NCBI RefSeq assembly: GCF_036327475.1
Contig: NZ_CP132913.1
Coordinates: 310,001-374,000, forward strand
Length of the DNA: 64,000 nt
Reading direction: 5' to 3'
Source: G036327475 sp036327475
Lineage (GTDB): Bacteria; Pseudomonadota; Gammaproteobacteria; Enterobacterales; Enterobacteriaceae
Positions 21,613-30,724 of this stretch are shown piece after piece; positions within the stretch are counted from its first letter, which is position 1, and each line of letters opens with the position of its first letter. The notes beneath the pieces are model-generated. The model was given only the letters and a program-made list of their open reading frames with translations, ran no database searches and was not told where the DNA came from. Position numbers and translations under genes: made by a program.

Positions 21613-21754
21613 GCTAAACAGCTGACGTTGCGCGAAGAATATGCGCAAATTGCCTTTCTTCCCACTGCAATTTGATGATCCCCTTACTGACCTGTGCCGC
21701 CGGTATGCGCCATGAGATGGCCGGGATCGTGAACACTTTCCACCGCTAGTAATA

Positions 21755-21985
21755 TTCAATGAAAAACATGCATGAACAGATGGACGCTGGCGTTAGAGCT
21801 GATGATGTTTTCGCTCACAGGAGATCTCGCACTACGAGAGACTATCCATAATGGTTGAGATGGAGCGATGCATCCGACGATGCGTAAGCTGGCTGAAATG
21901 TCATCGGCGCGCAGAAGGCGGAAATTGCGACCATGCAACAGTGGTTAGTGGTGCACGTTCAGAAAAAATAGCTCTTGAAGGCATG
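21755..21985 (+). pseudogene. DUF305-type protein relic
   Basis: DUF305 proteins are small ferritin-like helical proteins of uncertain role, often linked to copper. Readable pieces are MNRWTLALELMMFSLTGDLA, MHPTMRKLAEM, and, after a frameshift, VIGAQKAEIATMQQWL, which is the family pattern of a helix followed by AQ-KEI--MQ-WL. The His-rich motif typical of the family is not readable. It directly follows the apbE relic. Confidence 0.5.
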
Positions 21986-22960
21986 CGGGCTGTTGACGCC
22001 AACTTGGCGGCCCTGCTTAGCCATGGCGGGCTGAACTCGGCTTTTCAATCCAGGCTGATATGAGTAGAGGCAAGATAGAAGTGCCAAAAAGAAACAAGAG
22101 AAGACACTGAAGAAAAGAGTAAGAAGGAGCTCGATATTTGAACAGTTTGTTCACTGCGGTCAACCTGGCGCAAAGCCGGGTTTTTATTGCCGGTAGTTCG
22201 TCCACGCGAGGTGCGTTAGACGATTACGAAGGGTGTAATGTAAAATTTAATCAGCGGGCGGCTGGATGGCCACAGCGCCAAATGGCTAATGGTTTAGTAT
22301 TCTGATAGCCTAACGACTAATAATTCATGCCTTCTAGGCTCTTTTGCCATCACAACCGTCAGTTCGATGAGGCCTCGCTCCCAGAATTGAATACGCCGAC
22401 GACCCTTCCAGGCCTACCGGTCATCATGTGTTTATCGCCTTGCCGGCTATTCTTCTCTCCCTACACATACCCAAGAATACCGCCGCCTGTTCCGTTTTCG
22501 CATGCCCTTAACCTCTAACCTCTGCCGCCATTCTTTCCCGCTGCTTCAGTCCCATCCTGATACTACCCCTCCGACCGTCGGTATCTGCATTATTACGTAG
22601 CGTACCCATACCCGGCTGTTTGTGCGCCGCCTGCTGGTCGGTTCGCTAAAGCGTGCGCGGTTTTCGCCTGTGCCATGTCGCATGCCGATTACTAAACTTT
22701 TCCTTGGCAAGACATTCTCGGTCACGAAATGGGTCTTCGAGGGGTATCGCAACATTATGGCGGTTAGAAGATGGGTAATATATTAATCCATTATTATTCA
22801 TTTAAATAAAGTTCGTCACCGAGGCGTGATATCAAAAAGTTCGCCATTGACGGGCCAAAAGATCTCAGGTTACACTAGGAAGATTTTCTGAATTATGCCA
22901 TTCACCATTTTATTTTAATTATTAAGAGAATAAAAACATTTGGCTCGCCGGGTGAGGCTG
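21986..22960. other. Degraded, unassigned
   Basis: Short frames at 22327-22518 (+) and 22546-22755 (-) have no recognised motif. A plus-strand fragment near 22140-22250 (SLFTAVNLAQSRVFIAGSSS) is also unassigned. Confidence 0.4.
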
Positions 22961-22964
22961 AGCT

Positions 22965-23295
22965 AATGCGTGGAATTGTGAGGAGGAGATATGTGCAGTC
23001 GCGGTGTGAGCTGCAAGGGTAGGGCGGGCTTGTTGCAGCAGGTCCTGTGGCGTGACGTCAAAATATTTTCAAAATAGTGTGGTGAATTATTACGATTGAG
23101 GTACGGTTTCTGACAATTTACGTCGCGGATATAGCAACAGTCCATGACCATGACGGTAGCAGCCCACACAAACTCTGCATATGCCAGATGGAGTAGCTGG
23201 AGAGGGCGGCGATTGCCGGTAAAGTGATATTGCGATCCAGATGATCCTCAACCAGTCTGCAAGGGTGGCCACCAGAGGTTCATCAGGTTTCAATT
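22965..23295 (-). pseudogene. AraC-family regulator relic (SoxS/MarA/Rob type)
   Basis: The minus strand reads LADWLRIIWIAISL, then in another frame LPAIAALSSYSIWHMQ, which is the first helix-turn-helix of AraC-family activators (compare IAKKSGYSKWYLQRMF in SoxS). Further on, FTTLF and KYFDVTPQDLLQQARP match the second helix-turn-helix and its downstream motif (FKK-FG-TPQDYR). Frameshifts and a stop separate these parts. The target regulon cannot be told. Confidence 0.65.
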
Positions 23296-23352
23296 CTAGT
23301 AAGTCTAATCCTTGATTGGACTGCCTGATGGGACGTCAGAGAAACGCTGCAG

Positions 23353-23393
23353 CGCACCCGGTGGCTGCAAGGCCCTTGCGGCCACCGGGTGCG
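23353..23393 (-). terminator. Very long GC-rich hairpin downstream of gpgS
   Basis: CGCACCCGGTGGC, T, GCAAGG, C, CCTTGC, G, GCCACCGGGTGCG: arms of 13 and 6 bp pair perfectly, separated by one T-G position, around a one-base centre. It lies 51 bp beyond the gpgS stop and 12 bp from a second palindrome. It may back up termination or stabilise the transcript end. No clear T-run follows on either strand. Confidence 0.55.
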
Positions 23394-23401
23394 GAGTTAA
23401 C

Positions 23402-23425
23402 AAAACGGCCGGGGATCCCCGGCCG
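23402..23425 (-). terminator. Intrinsic terminator of the yedP-gpgS operon
   Basis: CGGCCGGGGATCCCCGGCCG (23406-23425) is a perfect 20-bp palindrome. On the minus strand it is followed by TTTTG, giving a GC-rich stem plus U tract 18 bp after the gpgS stop codon. Confidence 0.75.
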
Positions 23426-23443
23426 ACGTCACGGCGCTGAGTA

Positions 23444-24664
23444 TTAGATATTCCCTTTATTGTCTTCTTCGACTGCATCATAAATACGCTGCATGATATT
23501 TGGAAAGGCAGACTGTACGCGGCTCCAGCTTGGAATGAAAGGTTTATCGTTCGGACGTTCGATAAACGCCTGGCCAGCATCGAGTATGTGCTGCATGAAT
23601 AATTCCACCGCGGCTTCTTCGCTGTGCTGATCAAAACTCAAGCCGTTCATGATAGCATCATGTTGATAAAAATCTATAATATCCAATGCGTTACGATAAT
23701 ATGTAGCTTTTAGAACGCGAAAAGAATCGCTGGTGAGGTTCACGCCCATCGTTGCCAGTTTACGATAAAGTGATTGGATAATATCGTTACTCATCCGTTT
23801 CAGACCGCCCGAACCATCCTCTTCTGCAAGTGGTTGATGTTTATGATCGTAATTATCGGCAATTTCAACCTGACAAATGTGATTGGGTGAGTAGTTGCGG
23901 TAGATTTCCGACAACAGGCCGATCTCCAGCCCCCAATCACCAGGGATCTTCATATCATGCATGACCCGGGTACGCATCGCGAATTCGCCGGACAACGGGT
24001 AACGAAAACTGTTTAGGTAATCCAAATATTCAGATTGTCCATACACGTTCTCCAGCGAACGCAAAAGCGGCCCCACCAATAGGCGCACCACGCGGCCGTT
24101 CATCTTGCCATTGGCAACACGTGCGTAAAACCCTTTACAGAATTCATAGCTGAAACGTGGATGCACCACCGGATAGAGTAAGCGCGCCAGCATGCCGCGG
24201 TCATAGGTGACGATATCACAGTCGTGCAGAGCAACCGCCAAGGTGCGATCCGAGGCCAGGGTGTAGCCGGTACAAAACCAGACATTGCGCCCCTTACCCG
24301 CTTCGGTGGGGGATAAACCCTCTTTTTCCAATTCGGCATCAATGGCTTTCAATCGCGGCCCATCATGCCATAAAATACGATGGTGCTGCGGCAAGCGAGA
24401 AAAAAAATCTCGGGCGTGAAGAAACTGCTCGCGGTTGGCGCGATCCAGACCGATGACGATTTCTTCCAGGTAAGGGACACGCGCTAATTCGTCTATGATA
24501 CGGGTGAGTGCCGGCCCCTCGAGTTCGGAAAATAGCGAAGGAAGGATAACCCCCATTTTTCGTTTGCGGGAGAAGCCCATGAGCTCGGCCTCCAATTCTT
24601 TCACTTTTCGATCGGACAGGTTATGGAAATTGGCAATAATTCCATTTTGATGAAAATCGCTCAT
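23444..24664 (-). CDS. gpgS: Glucosyl-3-phosphoglycerate synthase (GT81 family)
   Basis: The enzyme transfers glucose from a nucleotide sugar to 3-phosphoglycerate, the first step towards the compatible solute glucosylglycerate. The 406-residue cytoplasmic protein has a GT-A fold signature with VILPSLFSELEGPAL near 39-53 and the metal-binding DCD triad at 148-150 (HDCDIVTYD). A GDWGLEIGLLSEIYR segment and NYDHKHQ follow, both typical of GpgS-like enzymes. ATG 24664 follows a strong GGAGG site. It is second in an operon with the HAD phosphatase upstream (53-bp gap), the expected partner. Mannosyl-3-phosphoglycerate synthase is the main alternative, but the sequence style fits GT81. The intact frame contrasts with the dead otsBA genes nearby. 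Confidence 0.85.
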   Translation of the reverse strand: MSDFHQNGIIANFHNLSDRKVKELEAELMGFSRKRKMGVILPSLFSELEGPALTRIIDELARVPYLEEIVIGLDRANREQFLHARDFFSRLPQHHRILWHDGPRLKAIDAELEKEGLSPTEAGKGRNVWFCTGYTLASDRTLAVALHDCDIVTYDRGMLARLLYPVVHPRFSYEFCKGFYARVANGKMNGRVVRLLVGPLLRSLENVYGQSEYLDYLNSFRYPLSGEFAMRTRVMHDMKIPGDWGLEIGLLSEIYRNYSPNHICQVEIADNYDHKHQPLAEEDGSGGLKRMSNDIIQSLYRKLATMGVNLTSDSFRVLKATYYRNALDIIDFYQHDAIMNGLSFDQHSEEAAVELFMQHILDAGQAFIERPNDKPFIPSWSRVQSAFPNIMQRIYDAVEEDNKGNI

Positions 24665-24717
24665 AAAACAACCTCCAATGGCTATATTTTATTGAATTGT
24701 TGTGGGTATGACCTCAA

Positions 24718-25530
24718 TTACGCCTCGGTAATGAAATGGTTCAAACCTTCCACCCAACCTTCCGGTCCGTAGGCATGAGTGCGATAAATGGACCGATGCG
24801 CCGAGGGCAGTACCACCGGCGTTTTACTGTACCCGCGGATAATCACGGCATAATTTACTGCGTTGAGCATGGATTGATCGTTTAGACCGTCTCCCAGACC
24901 GAGGGCTTGCCAGCGCTGGCCGTCGTGCTGGCGGTACTGTTCAAGAAGCCAGTGTACCGCGGCGCCTTTACCGCTGCCTCGCGACATGACGTGGTAAAAT
25001 CTGCCGCCCTCGGTGATGGCCAAATCCTCCGCCGCCAGTTCGGCGGCAAAAGCGGCAAGTCTGTCGTCGGTGTCGCGCCAAATAAACGCCTCTGAGGCTT
25101 GGCGAGCTTTGGCCAGCTGTGCCTCTCTCACGCCAAGATCGGTCCATTCCGCGACTTCATTGGCGGTCACATCGCCAAAGCCAAAAAACTTGTAGCCTTG
25201 CACCTCGCGCAGGCGCGTCATGATGGCACGCAGGGCGGTGTAATCCTTACCTGTAAAGCCGAGGGCCGATACCTGTGCGTTTGGCCATCGCGCGTCAAGC
25301 TGTAAAGCGCCGCCGTTTTCAGCAATAAACGGTTCCCCCAGCAAACCCAGTTGCATTTGCAATGTGACGATTTCAGCCGTGGTTTTACTCGAACAGATGA
25401 CAATTGGTATGTCGTTGGCTTTCAATTTCACAAGCCAGGGCGCGGCAGGCTGCCAGCTATAGGTATGGTGATCTAGCAAAGAACCATCTAAATCGGTTAT
25501 CACTAATAGGGGGTCGGTCAAGCTCGGCAT
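24718..25530 (-). CDS. yedP: Glucosyl/mannosyl-3-phosphoglycerate phosphatase (HAD)
   Basis: This phosphatase removes phosphate from glucosyl- or mannosyl-3-phosphoglycerate to give the free osmolyte. The 270-residue product carries the HAD motif I DLDGSLLD with D13 and D15, motif II CSSKTTAEI, and motif IV GLGDGLND. It aligns throughout with E. coli YedP (271 aa), including WQPAAPWL and IAENGG. I chose ATG 25530, preceded by GGCGGAG, over an upstream ATG at 25584 because it matches the family length. The gpgS gene follows in the same operon and ends at a strong terminator. It is probably constitutive or osmotically induced; no operator is visible. Confidence 0.9.
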   Translation of the reverse strand: MPSLTDPLLVITDLDGSLLDHHTYSWQPAAPWLVKLKANDIPIVICSSKTTAEIVTLQMQLGLLGEPFIAENGGALQLDARWPNAQVSALGFTGKDYTALRAIMTRLREVQGYKFFGFGDVTANEVAEWTDLGVREAQLAKARQASEAFIWRDTDDRLAAFAAELAAEDLAITEGGRFYHVMSRGSGKGAAVHWLLEQYRQHDGQRWQALGLGDGLNDQSMLNAVNYAVIIRGYSKTPVVLPSAHRSIYRTHAYGPEGWVEGLNHFITEA

Positions 25531-26880
25531 ATTGTTCTCCGCCTCTTCTACATCATGGCGTCCACCTGGCCGCCTCTCCAGCAATCAGTATATACGATGG
25601 CTTATTGATCGAAATAATAGTTATTTGGATGGTTGTTGAGTGGACAAATGTTAATCTGAAACTGAAAGCCTGTTTGTGGGTTATAGGAATGCTCCTAATT
25701 TATAGCGGAGTGGATTCCATGTGCTTGCTATTGTAGCGCGGATGATTTTGGCGGCACCGGCAATCACTACTGCTTCTAGCAGCACGGTGCTGCGCCGGCG
25801 GAACACACTACACCGCCCCGTCAGTACGCATTAACAAAAAATACACGAGATGACGGTTTTCGTTAAACGCACGATGTGGTAAATTACTCGATTATTGTGA
25901 GTCTTGATTTTGCCTTTAATATTACCTTTGTTGGACGAAACCATTTTGGCTTTGCTCTGCATATTTCAAGAAATCTGTATCGTATCTTGTCCCGATATTC
26001 ATATACGCAACATATTAGATTCGGTTTGACTCAGATGTACGGAATTGATATTCAGACCAGTTAGATGGGTATGCCCGATCATGCGATTTTTGCAGTATCA
26101 CACAATGAGGGAATTGAGCGTGGCTAGCTTGATAGATTTCTACAATAATAAGATTTGTGCGAATAAACAGATAATCTCCAAAATGGATATTCGTCATCTC
26201 AATAAAATGAAAAAACGTTTCTGGATGAGCTATAATAATGCGTTTAATTCTCTACATCAAATTCATGAATAAAGCACTCATCGTTGATGAACACCATTGC
26301 CGACTTAAACTTATCGTATTTGGCCTGAAGTTGCGCAATGTTATTTACCGTATTGATATTTCGACGTTTACCCCTGTTTCTGTTAAAAGTCCATCAGCTC
26401 TAGTTAGGTATAACTGCATGAGTCAATAATAATTATTGCCATAGCGTACTCTTACTTGAATTTATTTATCTGTTTTACGATGAAACTGTGATCTTAATCA
26501 ATTATATTTCTTTCGGACCATTCTCAATGTACACCATCAATCACTGTTTCTTAACAAATCGATCGGCAAACTCCGGAGCACCAATCACGCGCAGAGCCGT
26601 CCCAAATTCCCTGCTGGCGCGGGGAGGCAGCACCTCTTCATCGTATAATAATCTAACTATAAATAAGAAAAATTCATTAATTAAGCTAATAATTTTTAGC
26701 CGCGCTGTAAGCATAGAAATATGCTAAAATTTTTAATGACTATTTTATGGCGTTAAACGTAATACGGCGAGAGTATAAACGTAATACGGTGAGAGTATAG
26801 ATGCCGCTCACTAAAGAGATTTGTAAATACTCAACCGGACACGGCAGTTTTTGGCTGAAGTTAATTGACCTGAACCGATC
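25531..26880. other. Intergenic and degraded, unassigned
   Basis: Short AT-rich frames at 25876-26064, 26045-26272, 26238-26429 and 26488-26727 (all +) carry no motif I can place. One begins MNKALIVDEHH, reminiscent of a response-regulator start, but the similarity stops there. Confidence 0.4.
26755..26798. repeat. 22-bp tandem duplication with one mismatch
   Basis: The unit at 26755-26776 (AAACGTAATACGGCGAGAGT plus AT) is repeated at 26777-26798 with one C-to-T change. It lies just before the otsB relic. Confidence 0.88.
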
Positions 26881-27315
26881 CAACACCTGCGGGCCGGGTG
26901 GAAAGGACGTAAGGCGAAGAGCATAAGGCGTTGGCGGTAAGTCCTCCTTGCCGCGCCGTCATCGGCGTTAGCGGGCTTTAATGACCACGCCTAGGTCGAT
27001 GCTTCGACCATTACTTTGCCGTGCGTTTTTATGTTAGAGGTGGAAGAGCGACCTTGGCTAGGTTATGACAGAGTTGTTTTCATGACTATACTTATTTTGC
27101 TGTCACCGCGACTCAGGCGGAAAACCACCGTACAAAGAAAGCTAGGTGCTGGTAAAAGCACATACCAAGGAGCATGACGAAGACCTGAATTCACTCCATA
27201 AGCGGCATTCATGCAAGAACCTCCGTTTGTCGGACGGATACCATTATTTTATCGGCGACAACCTGACAGATGAATCCACTTTCAAACAGGTTAACGCTTG
27301 CACCGATTGATCTGA
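26880..27315 (+). pseudogene. otsB: otsB relic: trehalose-6-phosphate phosphatase
   Basis: OtsB dephosphorylates trehalose 6-phosphate. Only the C-terminal HAD motif is clear: YHYFIGDNLTDESTFKQVNA at 27240-27300, matching VFLGDDLTDESGFAVVN in E. coli OtsB, with the first catalytic D of motif IV replaced by N. Upstream pieces are badly scrambled. The sequence passes within about 40 bp into the otsA relic, so the end of otsB and start of otsA have been deleted. The order otsB-otsA is that of E. coli. Confidence 0.75.
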
Positions 27316-27339
27316 CATTATCAAAATAATAAAAGGAAA

Positions 27340-28568
27340 GCACAGTGGCCTGGCCGTCGGCATAATGGATTAACTGAAAGATCAAAGTGAATTGTGGTTT
27401 GGCTGGAATGGAAAAATAAAAGCAAAACGAATACGATCAATATTACCTCAATACCATTATCTGGTTAGCCTTTCATTACCGTTTCGATTTGGTGCAATAT
27501 CAGCATGAAGATTGTAATGGCTATTGTCGCGTCAATGAAATGCTGATGAGACGTCTTAAGCCGCTGATGAACGAAGACGATATTCTTTGGATATATGATA
27601 ATCCTTTATTGCCGTTCGACGCCACCTGCCGTAAGTTTGGCATGAAAAACCGTATCGGTTTCTTTCTGCATATTTCCACCTCGAAAATCTTCAATGCCTT
27701 ACCGCTCGGCAAGGAGCCGTTAGAGAAGTTATGCGAGCATGATTTATTGGGCTTTCAGGCGGAAAGCGATCGCCAGGCGTTCATTGAGAACCCGACATTG
27801 GTCACCACCGTGGAAGATTGGACGATGATCGTATCAAGGCTCACAACAAGCCGGTGACGACCTGGGTCTCTCCCATTGGCGTCGAGCCGGAAAGTATTCG
27901 AGAACCGGTGGAAGGGCCATTACCGCCAAGGCTTGCCCATTTGCGCGATAAGATAAACGGTCAGTTGATTATTAGTGTAGACCGGCTGGATTATTCTAAA
28001 GGGTTACCGGAGTGCTTTCAGGCCCATGAGACGCTACCGTGGAATTATCCACAGCATTGTAGCAATATTCCTGACTTCCAGATTGCGCCGACATTGCGGG
28101 GCGATGTGCAGGCGCATCAGGATATCCGGCATGAACTTGAGATCGAAGCCAGCCGTATCAATGGCCACTTTTCCACATTGGAATGGACGCCGCTGTTTTA
28201 TCTCAATCAGCATTATAACGCGGTCTGTTGATGAAAATTTTCCGCCGCCGTGAGGTAGAAGCTGGTAATGCCGCTGTGCGACGGAATGAATTTGGTTGCC
28301 AAGGAGTATATCGCTTCACAAAATCCTGAGGATCCAGGTGTGCTGATTTTCTCCCATTTTGCCGGCGCGACCAACGAGCTTACCTCAGCGCTGTTGGTTA
28401 ATCCCCACGATCGCGACGGCGTCGCAGCCGCGTTGGATAAAGCCCTCAGCATGCCACTTGGCGAGCGCAAGAGCGCTTTCAAGAAATGATTGTGGTAATC
28501 AAAAGAACGACGTTGTGCATTGTCGGCAGCCTTTCTTGACCGATTTTAAAAAACTCTTCCAAAACTGA
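27340..28568 (+). pseudogene. otsA: otsA relic: trehalose-6-phosphate synthase
   Basis: OtsA joins UDP-glucose and glucose 6-phosphate. The relic is long and easily recognised: GLAVGIMD, LWFGWNGK, WLAFHYRFDLVQYQHEDCNG, NRIGFFLHI, KLCEHDLLGFQAESDRQAF, ISVDRLDYSKGLPE, IAPTLRGDVQAHQDIRHELE, GRINGHFSTLEWTPLFYLNQ, CDGMNLVAKEYIASQ and FAGATNELTSALLVNP. All follow E. coli OtsA in order. At least four frameshifts and a stop near 28230 inactivate it. Large open stretches remain, so inactivation seems recent. Confidence 0.92.
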
Positions 28569-28836
28569 ACAGCTTGGGCAGGCCGTCTATGGCGTGACAC
28601 GATAACCCGTATCGTCATCTTACGCAAGACTTGGGGCCGCGAGACGCAGAGCCTGCTTTCGTAAAGTAATGGCGAAGGGCCGAATGGCCTGTACTCTGCT
28701 TACTTCAGTGCCACCTGCGGTGATCATACTTCCTCTCACGCCCATTGTGGTTACCCACATACTTTTCCCGTTCAGCCTGTCAAATGTATCCATTGGCTTG
28801 GTCCATGCGGAAAGTGACAAACTGCAAGGCGCCACT
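28569..28836. other. Unassigned sequence between otsA and phoH relics
   Basis: An open minus-strand frame (28620-28907) has no recognised motif. The stretch includes whatever remains of the phoH promoter. Confidence 0.4.
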
Positions 28837-29410
28837 ATGGGAAGAATAAGGCAGTGATCAAAGCTCGTTCGTGAAGCAAAATGCGTCATTCGTCGCGAAT
28901 CACGCAACCACCAAATGTGTGAAATGACTCAGTCACTTCTCTTGTGCAAGCGAGCGGGATTGAATCAATCGGCACGGCACGCGCGACAGCCGCGATACAT
29001 TGGCGACAGAAGCGAGTAACAAGGCTCATTGAAACTAAACAGTTAATCTTCACCACCGGTGAAATCGGGTGCAGTAAAATTTTCCTAAAGAGGTTGAGCG
29101 GATAATTGTTACCCGACCCATGTTGCAGGCAGAGGAGAATCTTGGATTTCTTCCCGGTCCCGGTGATATCGCCAAGAAATTTGCCCGCATTTCCGTCCGG
29201 CCTATAACATTTTTGCTGAAATCGACAAGGTGGAAATCGCGCCCTTTGCATACATGCGCGGGCGAACGTTTATGGTCATTTGGACGAAGTGCAGGAGGTG
29301 ACGGTCAATAAAATGCAGATGTTCCTGACCATGTTGGGTGAGAATGCCTTAGTTATCATTAACGGGGATGTGACGCAATGCGTTTTTCCGTGCGGGATAA
29401 ACAAAGCGAA
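28837..29410 (+). pseudogene. phoH: phoH relic: PhoH-family ATPase
   Basis: PhoH is a predicted ATP-binding protein of the phosphate regulon. ATG 28837 begins MGRIRQ, a stop, then SKLVREAKCVIRRESRNHQ, matching the basic N-terminus of E. coli PhoH. Later pieces are MLQAEENLGFLPG, DIAKKFA, DKVEIAPFAYMRGRTF, and EVQEVTVNKMQMFLTMLGEN with IINGDVTQC. The segment with the Walker A motif is deleted between about 29020 and 29100. Stops and frameshifts confirm loss of function. tRNA-Ser(GGA) lies just downstream on the other strand. Confidence 0.9.
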
Positions 29411-29448
29411 AAGCCGGGGTTTGCAGGCGGGCTTTCTTATTGTCATGC

Positions 29449-29538
29449 TGGCGGTGAGGGAGGGATTCGAACCCTCGATACACTTTCACGTATACACACT
29501 TTCCAGGCGTGCTCCTTCAGCCACTCGGACACCTCACC
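29449..29538 (-). tRNA. tRNA-Ser (anticodon GGA)
   Basis: The minus strand gives a 90-nt class II tRNA with acceptor stem GGTGAGG pairing with CCTCACC, a long variable arm, T-loop GGTTCGAATCC and an encoded CCA. The anticodon loop contains CCTGGAAAG, giving GGA, which reads UCC and UCU. It is nearly identical to E. coli serW and serX. Overlapping ORFs are only the tRNA read as protein. Confidence 0.97.
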
Positions 29539-29894
29539 ACCCGTTAACTGCCGAGTAGACATTACTGTATTGATTCGTCTGTTGATGGTCAAGTGTAATT
29601 TTGGTTACAAATACTGATTGCTCACGGCGTGAGCGTTTATTCGATTTATCATTGATAGCTATTGCCCCACGCGAAATGGCTGCGCAATCCCGTTGGCAAA
29701 TTGCCGGCCATTACGCCATAAGGATGGCATCATAATCTAGTAAACGGGCAAGAGGCATCACTACCTGCCTTAGCAGGGCGGGATAGCAATAACATTGAAG
29801 CGCCTCAAACTACATGCTTGTTAAAAGAGGAAACCACACTGGCAGGATTGCAGTGCTTAACCCGCTGTTGAGCTGGCCTGTTCTGTTAATCAAT
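29539..29894. other. Intergenic, nothing assigned
   Basis: No open frame of note. This would hold the promoter of the tRNA-Ser gene. Confidence 0.45.
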
Positions 29895-30395
29895 GAAAAC
29901 TGCCTCACTTATGCTGTATTTCCTCTGGATAGATACGGCCAGCCCTCCGCCGGAGATAAAGATCAATGCACCGAAGTAGATTTTGTGTTGGCCTCATGAA
30001 AGTCGACGCGCAAATATGAGAAATCTTTAGCTATGCGCTTGGCAAGCGAGGTCATGAGGAAAATATGTTTTGGCTTTGCCATCGGCATCGGGCTCCGGGC
30101 TATCTTGTAATCCCATATGAGGAATTTTATATCGTTAGGTATATACCTGTCAATCAGCAGTGCTTCCTCCATCAACAACAGGCAGAGCTTAATGTTTGTA
30201 TATAGTGCTTTTCGCGCGACATTTTATAAAAACTGCTCTTGGTCTAAACCGGGTAGTGGCGCTGAGTTCGTCAAAGGCGATCGCCGATTTATCATACACC
30301 ACCTGGTTGAAGCCTGAACCATTAGCGGTCTTAGCGATTGGATTTAGTGTATTGTTTAACCTCAGAAAATTAACAAAGGTATACTCTTAAAAATA
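29895..30395 (-). pseudogene. TupA-like ATP-grasp protein relic (polysaccharide synthesis)
   Basis: TupA-like ATP-grasp proteins are found in capsule and O-antigen clusters. The minus strand reads KTANGSGFNQVVYDKSAIAF, then LMEEALLIDRYIPNDIKFLI, LAKRIAKDFSYLRVDFHEAN, and finally KIYFGALIFISGGGL. This is the family order: HGSG nucleotide loop, LVEE-L-IPNDYKF, and the terminal VRVDFYEVNGKIYFGELTF--GGG. Frameshifts between 30200 and 29990 disable it. A Wzx-like flippase relic lies upstream on the same strand, supporting a decayed polysaccharide cluster. Confidence 0.65.
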
Positions 30396-30404
30396 TCCGG
30401 CCGG

Positions 30405-30724
30405 TGATGAGGCCTTTTCTGAAGAAGGTGTTGAGTATAAAAGGGATGAAAATTCTGAAAGCAACATGGCAAACGCTGCTCCTTCTATTCCATAATTCCA
30501 TACAGAGAGATGAGATAACTATTAAGCGCAATATTAAGCGCGATGATAAGCGGAATCTTTATCGCAAATCCGGCATTCATGACGATCACTCGGTACGCCA
30601 CGGTACCCATTATGCTAAAACAGGTAGTGACCGCGCATATCCAGTTTGTTTTCACACGATGATTGAGCAATTTTTGTGAATAGCTAAACAGGAATCGGAG
30701 AATATGGCACAAACTACTAGCCAC
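30405..30724 (-). pseudogene. Wzx-type polysaccharide flippase C-terminal relic
   Basis: The minus strand has hydrophobic stretches GFAIKIPLIIALNIALN and, after a shift, YGIMGAAFAMLLSEFSSLLY, a pattern found near the C-terminus of Wzx-type flippases (IP-YGI-GAA-A---S). Before it, FLFSYSQKLLNHRVKTNWIC resembles the preceding helix region. A period-12 micro-repeat at 30520-30541 lies inside it. Only about 100 residues of a protein normally over 400 long remain. Confidence 0.5.

Noticed and set aside
29280..29617. ORFs across 29449-29538 with GFEPSIHFHVYT and GGIRTLDTLSRI
   Set aside because: These are translations of the reverse complement of tRNA-Ser(GGA), not proteins.
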